NCBI GenBank assembly: GCA_029574055.1 | Contig: JAKQBQ010000101.1 | Location: forward strand, 1 to 9,974 | Reading direction: 5' to 3' | DNA length: 9,974 nt | Origin: Methanobacteriota archaeon | GTDB lineage: Archaea; Thermoplasmatota; Thermoplasmata; Methanomassiliicoccales; Methanomethylophilaceae | In this document: in pieces, positions 1 to 4,987 of the stretch | Layout: every line of letters begins with the position of its first letter | How positions within the stretch are numbered: position 1 is the first letter of the stretch | Made by a program: the position numbers and the translations under genes | Notes under the pieces: generated by a model | Told to the model about the DNA's origin: nothing | Database searches by the model: none | Seen by the model: only the letters and a program-made list of their open reading frames with translations

Positions 1-99
1 GATCTTGCTTCTGAGCATCCAACGCATGGTAGTAGGTAACACACCTGATAAAAAGAATTTTTGGTAGAACAACCGCTTTCAAGATCTTGGAACAGAAAG
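1..99. other. Window edge, no supported gene
   Basis: No convincing coding region is visible. On the minus strand this lies just downstream of the tRNA gene and contains an A/T-rich run at about 50-62. Read on the minus strand, that run holds a stretch of five T residues and could serve as the tRNA terminator. A short minus-strand reading frame could start with ATG at 25-27 and run off the edge, but nine codons are not enough to call. The first five bases (GATCT) equal the tail of a reverse-complemented Illumina adapter, which could be chance. Confidence 0.4.
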
Positions 100-172
100 C
101 GCCCCGGCCGGAATTCGAATCCGAGTCGAAGCCTCGACAGGGCTTCATGATAGGCCACTACACTACCGGGGC
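100..172 (-). tRNA. tRNA-Asp (anticodon GTC)
   Basis: Read on the minus strand this folds as a complete cloverleaf. The acceptor stem is GCCCCGG with CCGGGGC, followed by the single base G at position 100 as discriminator, the usual base for Asp. The anticodon stem AAGCC/GGCTT closes a seven-base loop CTGTCGA, giving anticodon GTC. The T arm is TCGGA, loop TTCGAAT, then TCCGG. The D arm is short (GTG/CAT) with the GG pair in the loop. No CCA is encoded after the discriminator (the next bases are CTTTC), so it must be added by CCA-adding enzyme. No intron is present. Confidence 0.96.
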
Positions 173-195
173 AGTATGCTCTGATAATAAGAAAT

Positions 196-204
196 AATAT
201 TTAA
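196..204 (-). promoter_or_regulatory. TATA box of tRNA-Asp
   Basis: On the minus strand this reads TTAAATATT. Its centre is about 28 bases upstream of the tRNA 5' end at 172, the normal archaeal TATA-to-start distance. The surrounding 60 bases are strongly A/T-rich. The assignment rests on position and composition only. Confidence 0.6.
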
Positions 205-243
205 CAGTAAGGGAAGAAAAATGTCAATATTTCAGAAATAATC

Positions 244-270
244 GTTATATACAGCAACGGCAGTATATAC
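244..270 (+). promoter_or_regulatory. Promoter-like block of RNA unit A
   Basis: Contains TTATATA at 245-251 and, 18 bases on, the palindrome GTATATAC at 263-270. The same pair occurs before unit B at the same spacing. A start about 25 bases after the first box would be near 272, just before the first hairpin of the element. This is an inferred archaeal TATA promoter; no start site can be proven from the sequence. Confidence 0.5.
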
Positions 271-271
271 A

Positions 272-597
272 CAAGGGAGGAAATAGCAGCCTAACGGCCC
301 CTGTGAAGGGACCGGGTTCCTTACGGGAACCACTCGGTTGTTATTTAAGGAACTTCAAGGTCAATAATGACCGTGATGTCCCTAAGGACAACAACAATCC
401 TGATCCGGGTCCTCCGGTTAAGATTGTGCAAATATGCACCTCCTACCGGGTCGGTTCCGGATGTGCAGATGTGGGGCATCGGCGCATCCGAACTGCCCAA
501 CTTCCGGCAATTCTCATTAGGTTGCCGGGAGTATTAAAAATTAAACAGGGGAGGTCACCGAATCTGCCGAAAGTACCGAAAGTGGAACTCCTCAAAT
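272..597 (+). ncRNA. Candidate structured RNA, unit A
   Basis: Not a family I recognise. Predicted helices in order are: GG-CCC/GGG-CC with one C-A mismatch (296-312); GGTTCC/GGAACC (315-332); GGTCA-ATAA-TGACC (359-372); CCGG/CCGG (near 406-418); GTGCA-AATA-TGCAC (426-439). The 3' domain is closed by ACCTCC (438-443) pairing with GGAGGT (550-555). It encloses a long hairpin (454-465 with 483-493, plus inner GATG/CATC) and a perfect seven-pair hairpin CCGGCAA/TTGCCGG (504-510 with 522-528). An A-rich linker (531-547) precedes the closing strand. Two CCGAAAG repeats follow at about 569-584. Boundaries are approximate. Wobble pairs and A-rich loops favour the plus strand. A 98-codon frame through it is not kept in unit B, so a protein is unlikely. 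Confidence 0.6.
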
Positions 598-602
598 AAA
601 TC

Positions 603-629
603 GTTAAATACGGTAACGGTAGTATATAC
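603..629 (+). promoter_or_regulatory. Promoter-like block of RNA unit B
   Basis: GTTAAATA at 603-610 followed, at the same 18-base spacing as in unit A, by GTATATAC at 622-629. The flanking bases are also conserved (AACGG between the boxes, CAAGG after). Its retention at the head of each copy suggests each unit is transcribed on its own. Inferred from similarity and archaeal TATA consensus. Confidence 0.5.
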
Positions 630-630
630 G

Positions 631-938
631 CAAGGAGAGAATGACGGCTCCCAAAGGAGCCGGGTTCTTAACGGGAACCACTCGACCATGCATTAAGGTA
701 TCTCAAGATCGATAACGATCTTGATATCCCCAAGGATCATGGTGATCCTTATCCGGTAAGAACCGGTCGGGGTCATATATACGCCTCCTGCCGGGTCGGT
801 TCCGGATGCGCAGATGTGGGCCATCGGCGTATCCGAACTGCCCAACTTCCGGCAATCCTCATTAGGTTGCCGGGAGTATTAAAAATTAAACAGTGGAGGT
901 CACCGAATCGGCCGAAAGTACCGAAAGCGGAACCCGTC
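631..938 (+). ncRNA. Candidate structured RNA, unit B
   Basis: Second copy of the unit A element. Helices are: GGCTCC-CAAA-GGAGCC (646-661); GGTTC/GAACC (664-680); a perfect eight-pair stem CAAGATCG-ATAA-CGATCTTG (704-723); AAGGATCA/TGATCCTT (732-750); CCGGT-AAGA-ACCGG (753-766). The 3' domain has closing strands GCCTCC (783-788) and GGAGGT (895-900), a long hairpin (799-810 with 828-838, inner GATG/CATC) and CCGGCAA/TTGCCGG (849-855 with 867-873). Compared with unit A, several helices keep pairing although both strands changed, for example GGTCA/TGACC against GATCG/CGATC around the same ATAA loop. This argues for selection on RNA structure. Function unknown; the exact 3' end is not visible. 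Confidence 0.6.
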
Positions 939-978
939 AATTCTTAATACGGAAAATGAGATGCATCAGTGTAGGTCT

Positions 979-1064
979 CACCTCCTGCCGGGTCGGTTCC
1001 GGGTATCCCGGAGGCCGCCAACTCCTCGGCAGCCTTACAACGGCTGCCGGGGAACACAGAGGTG
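979..1064 (+). ncRNA. Shortened third copy of the RNA 3' domain
   Basis: Positions 981-1002 match 784-805 of unit B exactly and 439-460 of unit A with one difference, so this is a third copy, but only of the 3' domain. CACCTC (979-984) pairs with GAGGTG (1059-1064) to close the domain. Inside are TCCGGG-TAT-CCCGGA (998-1012), a shortened version of the long hairpin, and CGGCAGCC/GGCTGCCG (1027-1034 with 1042-1049), equivalent to the CCGGCAA hairpin but with a different sequence. The 5' half, the A-rich linker and the CCGAAAG tail are missing. It ends two bases before the stop codon of the ABC ATPase on the opposite strand, so it could also act in that gene's 3' untranslated region. Confidence 0.5.
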
Positions 1065-1066
1065 CT

Positions 1067-1858
1067 TCACCCTTTGCATGAACCGAAAAGGCGCACAGTG
1101 TTCTTCCCCGTGCGCGGATCCTTCTCAAGCTCGGCATCGACGTTGAACACGGTCCTTATATTCTCTCTCGTAAGCACTTCTTCCGGGGACCCCATAGCGA
1201 ACACCTTGTGGTCGTGGATGAGGACGATGCGGTCGCAGTACCTCGTAACCATCGGGAGGTCGTGAGAAACTATCACAACAGCCAGGTCATTTTCTTTTGA
1301 TAGCTTTTGTATCAGGTCCAAGACCTCGAACTGCATGTTGATATCCAAATGCAGGGTCGGTTCATCCATCAATATTATCTTCGGCGTCTGGGCGATCGCT
1401 CTGGCTATTATCGCGCGCTGCCGCTCGCCGCCGCTGAGGGTGTTGATGTACCTATCCGCGAATTCCGTCAGGCCGGTCTGCGCCATTGCCTGCTCTATGA
1501 TGTTGAGGTCATCGCTCGTCTCTCCCCTGAAGGACTCCTGGAAAGGCATCCTTCCCATGGTGACTATCTCCTTCACGGTAAAAGCAAACCTAATTTCATT
1601 GGACTGCGGCACGGAGGCAACGCTTTGGGCGATCTCCTTCTTTGAGACGCCGTCTATGTCCGTACCGTCTATCAAGACGCATCCTCCGTGCGGCTTCAGG
1701 TTCTTGTTCAGATTTTTCAGCAAAGTGGTCTTCCCGCAGCCGTTCGGTCCGAGTATCCCGATTATCTCCCCCTTCTTGATGCTTAAAGTGATCTGATCCA
1801 AAACGACCTTCTCATCGTATTGGTAGGATAGGGATTCGACGTCGAGTATGCTCACCAT
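1067..1858 (-). CDS. ABC transporter ATPase, FecCD/BtuD-type importer
   Basis: A 263-residue cytoplasmic ATPase that would power the membrane partner encoded just upstream. All motifs are intact: Walker A GPNGCGKT (37-44), Q-loop glutamine in VPQ (85), signature LSGGE (141-145), Walker B IILMDE (161-166), D-loop LHLD (169-172) and switch histidine in VSHD (199). The layout matches the BtuD/FecE/FhuC family that energises uptake of corrinoids, haem and ferric chelates, at about the usual length. Its ATG overlaps the last seven bases of the permease gene, and GAGGTG lies just before the start, so the two are translationally coupled. The C-terminal tail after residue 235 is the usual short family extension. 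I leave the symbol empty because the substrate is not known. Confidence 0.93.
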   Translation of the reverse strand: MVSILDVESLSYQYDEKVVLDQITLSIKKGEIIGILGPNGCGKTTLLKNLNKNLKPHGGCVLIDGTDIDGVSKKEIAQSVASVPQSNEIRFAFTVKEIVTMGRMPFQESFRGETSDDLNIIEQAMAQTGLTEFADRYINTLSGGERQRAIIARAIAQTPKIILMDEPTLHLDINMQFEVLDLIQKLSKENDLAVVIVSHDLPMVTRYCDRIVLIHDHKVFAMGSPEEVLTRENIRTVFNVDAELEKDPRTGKNTVRLFGSCKG

Positions 1859-4017
1859 CCCACCTCGCTCCTCTTTTTGGAAAGCAGATATATGAAGAAC
1901 GGGGCGCCGACGAACGCGGTGACGACGCCGATGGGCATCACTCCGTACATGGGCGCGACGATATGGGCGACATAGTCGCAGAGGATAAGGAACGCAGCGC
2001 CCCCGAAGGCGCTGAGCGGGAGGATGAGGCGGTTATCCGGCCCCAGGAGAAGCCTGAATATGTGCGGGATGACCAATCCGACGAAACCGATGGCGCCGAC
2101 GAACGCCACCGCCGCCGCAACGACGAGGGAGGAGATTATGAGAAGGAGCAATCTAACCTCCCTCACATCTACCCCGAGATCCATGGCATGGTAGTCCCCG
2201 AGCATCATCGCGTTCAGGCTCTTCGAATGTGCCAGCATGATGATGGTCCCAACTACTATGACAGGAATTGCGAAGGCCATCTCCGACCACGTGACCTTGG
2301 AAAGGCTTCCCATTGTCCAAAAGACGATGTCCCCCATCTTGTCGCTCGGCGCGATATATGTCAGCAGGGACACCGCGGCGGATATTAGGGATGAGATGGC
2401 GACGCCGGCGAGGATGAGGGTCTCCGTCCTTACGCTGCCGCCCGCTCTGGACAGCGTGTAGACGAGGAACATGGTCCCCAGGCAGAAAATGAATGCCAGC
2501 GCGGGCTGCATTATCGCAAGCGGTATGAGCGGTATCGAGAACAGGATGGCGATCGCCGCTCCCAGCGAAGCGCCGGACGACAGGCCGAGGAGATACGGGG
2601 ATGCCAGAGGGTTCCTGAACACCGCCTGCATGACGCCGCCTGTGACCCCCAGGGCGGCGCCCACGAACAGCCCGAAGACGACCCTCGGGGCATTCCTGCC
2701 GACGATGATGTCGTTCGCCCATGTACCGTTGCCCATGAGCACATCCCAGACATCTCTGAGCGATAAGGCGTCAGGCGCCCACGACAGTTCCAGCAGGATG
2801 GAGATGATCATTATTGCAGCAAGCGCCGCTGCGGTCAGGATGAGCCTTTTCCTTTTCTTGCCCGAATCGGAGGGTTTGAACCTTTCTTTGAAATACAGGC
2901 GGCGGGGCGAGGGCTGTCTGCGCTTGACCCGTTTGGGTTTCCTCAGGAAGAAGTATGCGATCCCGAATATGATGATCACAGAGACTATCCCCACGAACGC
3001 CCACAGCAGAGTGTTCGGGTCAGAGGGCCCGTCATCGTGGGGGGCAGGCCCCTCGAACAGGTTCGGGTACAATGCGCACGCCACCGCCCATAACCCCTCG
3101 GCGGCATCGGGGCAGTAGTTGTTCCAGTTTGCTTCCATCGGTATTACCGGCACATCGGCTCTGCCACCGAGCACGGTGTTCCTGAAGTCGCTTATGGAAC
3201 CGCTGAAGTTGGACATGAATATCACGAGTCCGGGATGCGCTTCCACCATCTGCACGATGGTGCTGGCATCCCCGTACCTTACCGTACTGATCGAAGGGTC
3301 GTATGCGACGTTGATCCCTCCTGCGGTCTCGATCAGAGAGGTGGCGATCGAACCCTTGTTGTTGACCGTGAATCCCGATGATGAGATGTACCAGGTGCTG
3401 AGGCCCTTTGCTTTTTCACCGATCCCCATCAATCCATCATCGATGGTAGCCTTGACAAGCTCCATATCGTTCACTATGCCGGAGACCTTTCCGGTGACGA
3501 TGACGGACATGCTCCTTACAAAGTCCACCACCTGGTCGTAGCTTGTTATCTCAAGGTATACCAGGACCTTGCTGAAGCCGATGCTGTTGAGCAGATCGCG
3601 CAGCACGAGGGAATTGTTGTATGTGGTAAGGATGATGGTATCATCGAGATTCATCTTGCCCTCGTCTACCCACTGGACGAACAGGCTCACGATGTAGTCG
3701 TTGTTGGAAGACGAGTATAAGCTTCCGACGCTCGTCGCATTGAGGTCCTTCAGGCGTTCGTCCTTTGTGTATTCGTATGTTGAGTACGTATCTACGGCGA
3801 TTATCTTCTCGATCTCTCCTAGCATAGCGACAGTCAACGTCGAACCGTATCCTGTGGTGACTATGTGTTCGGTGGGACCGGCATACGTGAAAGGCACGCC
3901 TGTACCATCCGTGATCGTCGTCGGTTCGGCCCCGTCGGCAGCATCGCCGAGAATAGAAGCGGACACCCCCGCAAACAGGATCAGCACAGAGATCAACGAA
4001 ATGATCCCAATTTTCAT
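1852..4017 (-). CDS. Fused substrate-binding protein and FecCD-family permease
   Basis: A 721-residue protein joining two parts that are usually separate. Residues 1-25 are a hydrophobic signal or anchor segment without a lipobox cysteine. About 35-320 resemble a BtuF/FepB-type binding domain (start VPFTYAGPTEHIVTTGYG). A membrane helix at about 338-357 is followed by a strongly basic stretch, then residues 389-721 form a FecCD/BtuC permease with several helices, including RNPLASPYLLGLSSGA (468-483) and GFVGLVIPHIFRLLLG (644-659). By the positive-inside rule the extra helix brings the chain from the outside-facing binding domain into the cytoplasm, where the permease can begin normally. AGGA lies shortly before the ATG. 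The substrate is probably a corrinoid or iron chelate. No frameshift or stop separates the parts, so the fusion looks genuine. Confidence 0.9.
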   Translation of the reverse strand: MKIGIISLISVLILFAGVSASILGDAADGAEPTTITDGTGVPFTYAGPTEHIVTTGYGSTLTVAMLGEIEKIIAVDTYSTYEYTKDERLKDLNATSVGSLYSSSNNDYIVSLFVQWVDEGKMNLDDTIILTTYNNSLVLRDLLNSIGFSKVLVYLEITSYDQVVDFVRSMSVIVTGKVSGIVNDMELVKATIDDGLMGIGEKAKGLSTWYISSSGFTVNNKGSIATSLIETAGGINVAYDPSISTVRYGDASTIVQMVEAHPGLVIFMSNFSGSISDFRNTVLGGRADVPVIPMEANWNNYCPDAAEGLWAVACALYPNLFEGPAPHDDGPSDPNTLLWAFVGIVSVIIIFGIAYFFLRKPKRVKRRQPSPRRLYFKERFKPSDSGKKRKRLILTAAALAAIMIISILLELSWAPDALSLRDVWDVLMGNGTWANDIIVGRNAPRVVFGLFVGAALGVTGGVMQAVFRNPLASPYLLGLSSGASLGAAIAILFSIPLIPLAIMQPALAFIFCLGTMFLVYTLSRAGGSVRTETLILAGVAISSLISAAVSLLTYIAPSDKMGDIVFWTMGSLSKVTWSEMAFAIPVIVVGTIIMLAHSKSLNAMMLGDYHAMDLGVDVREVRLLLLIISSLVVAAAVAFVGAIGFVGLVIPHIFRLLLGPDNRLILPLSAFGGAAFLILCDYVAHIVAPMYGVMPIGVVTAFVGAPFFIYLLSKKRSEVGW

Positions 4018-4138
4018 TCTTCCTTTTTTATTACGAATAATAGACTTCGTGATACGCAGTAATGCCTGTACTGTATTTAATCATGTCCGAACCTGCAAAG
4101 GGTTTTTCATTCACATGCAAGATAAGGTACTGATAATA
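4018..4138. promoter_or_regulatory. Divergent promoter region, importer / CBS gene
   Basis: The single obvious TATA-like element is at 4073-4082. On the minus strand it reads TTAAATAC and would start the importer transcript near 4050, with a leader of about 33 bases and AAGGA before the ATG. On the plus strand the same A/T block could serve the CBS gene, with a start near 4103. One box may thus serve both directions, or the plus promoter may be a weaker element I cannot separate. No operator-like inverted repeat is evident. Confidence 0.45.
4124..4128 (+). promoter_or_regulatory. Ribosome binding site choosing the CBS gene start
   Basis: AAGGT ends ten bases before the ATG at 4139. Another in-frame ATG at 4115 has only a more distant AAAGGG upstream (13 bases). 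The frame is open back to 3701, but that part is antisense to the binding-protein domain and upstream of the promoter region. The 4139 start is therefore preferred. Confidence 0.45.
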
Positions 4139-4987
4139 ATGCAGACCCCGACAGTCGCAGACTACATGATAAGGAATGTCCAGACCATAACTCCGGACAT
4201 GACGGTCATGCAGGTCAGAGAAAAGATGATTAATTCGAGCTTCCACGGATTCCCCATAGTGGAAAATGGGTATCTCTTGGGGTTCGTCACGGCAAAGGAA
4301 CTGCTGAGATTCATAGACAGGCCGGATGCGAAGATGAGGGAGGTGATGAGCCGCGGCACTCTTTGTGCGGTCCCCACCATGTCCATCGACGATGCGACGA
4401 GGGCGCTTTTCAGATACGGGCTGAGGAACCTGCCGGTGGTGGACGACGAGAAGAAGATAGTGGGGATCATTTCCAACATAGACATCGTAAGGTCGCAGAT
4501 AGAGAAGTCCCGGCCGGCAAAGGTGATGTCTGTGAAGAGCGTGCTGGAACAGCAGAACGGGATAAGGTTCAAGATATCTAATCAGGAAGTTCCGGTGAGC
4601 GAGTTGATCCCAACTCAAAAAGAGGTCTACATGGATGAGCTGATCGGCCGCCAGTACGAGATAAAGAGGGGGCTGAACGAGCCACTCATCGTGATCAAGA
4701 GGAGGGACGGGTATCTGGTGGTGGATGGGCACCACAGGATAATGGCCGCCAAGAAGATGGGGCTCGAGATGTTCAACGCCATTGTGTTGGATCCGAACGA
4801 CATGAACGTCAGGCTGGGGCTGGAGAAGACGGCGGAGAAATGGGGGCTGAAGACCCTCGATGACGTGAATATTATAGAGGGCGCAAAGCACCCGTTCATG
4901 GAGGTCACTACGATGCTGCTCCCTCAGGAGCAGGCGGACGGCCTGAACGAGAGGCTTATCGAGAACGCCGAATCCAAGAAAGAATGA
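4139..4987 (+). CDS. CBS-pair protein with ParB/Srx-like DGHHR domain
   Basis: About 282 residues from the preferred start. Residues 5-60 and 65-120 form a CBS pair, the usual adenosine-nucleotide sensor module (TVADYMIRNV; later LPVVDDEKKIVGIISNID). Residues 150-225 resemble the ParB/sulfiredoxin fold, with EPLIVI (181-186) leading to VVDGHHR (194-200). There is no helix-turn-helix of a true ParB, so chromosome partition is unlikely. Archaeal ADP-dependent serine kinase (SerK, described in Thermococcus) belongs to this ParB-like group, and the DGHHR motif fits that idea. A kinase regulated through CBS domains is my inference. Annotation pipelines would probably call it a CBS/ParB-domain protein. 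No signal peptide or membrane helix. It stands alone, divergent from the importer, and its stop abuts that of ppsA. Confidence 0.85.
   Translation: MQTPTVADYMIRNVQTITPDMTVMQVREKMINSSFHGFPIVENGYLLGFVTAKELLRFIDRPDAKMREVMSRGTLCAVPTMSIDDATRALFRYGLRNLPVVDDEKKIVGIISNIDIVRSQIEKSRPAKVMSVKSVLEQQNGIRFKISNQEVPVSELIPTQKEVYMDELIGRQYEIKRGLNEPLIVIKRRDGYLVVDGHHRIMAAKKMGLEMFNAIVLDPNDMNVRLGLEKTAEKWGLKTLDDVNIIEGAKHPFMEVTTMLLPQEQADGLNERLIENAESKKE

Larger units (their letters stand above)
241..940 (+). repeat. Tandem duplication of structured element (two full units)
   Basis: Two head-to-tail copies of one element. Unit A is about 241-597 and unit B about 600-938. The offset between matching bases is 359 at the 5' block and 345 at the 3' domain, so unit B is about 14 bases shorter internally. 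The most conserved parts are the promoter-like block, the loop of the AATAA-type hairpin, the 3' domain and an A-rich linker, where more than 30 consecutive bases are identical. Variable parts are mostly helices in which both strands changed. No transposase, terminal inverted repeats or direct flanking duplications are visible. Confidence 0.85.

Noticed and set aside
303..599. 98-codon plus-strand open frame across RNA unit A
   Set aside because: It runs through hairpins and the A-rich linker, has no recognisable domain, and the matching frame in unit B is broken by length differences and substitutions.
241..1064. CRISPR array or cobalamin riboswitch
   Set aside because: Repeats are over 300 bases, only two to three in number, with no spacer pattern. 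I could not find the cobalamin riboswitch B12 box on either strand, and no minus-strand gene follows the elements.
241..1064. SRP RNA, RNase P RNA or tmRNA
   Set aside because: The conserved SRP domain IV loop bases and the RNase P core blocks are not seen; tmRNA is not expected in archaea; and tandem copies would be unusual for these RNAs.
100..1066. Integrated element using the tRNA gene as attachment site
   Set aside because: No integrase gene and no second copy of the tRNA 3' end are present in the window.
893..1146. Short frames on both strands around 893-1146
   Set aside because: They overlap the third RNA copy and the end of the ATPase gene and have repetitive or arginine-rich composition typical of chance frames.
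3701..4138. Upstream extension of the CBS protein to a 428-residue form
   Set aside because: The added part is antisense to the binding-protein domain and lies before the promoter region; the CBS domain begins right after the ATG at 4139.
4031..4891. 286-codon minus-strand frame opposite the CBS gene
   Set aside because: Antisense shadow rich in His, Leu and Pro; the opposite strand encodes clear CBS and DGHHR motifs.
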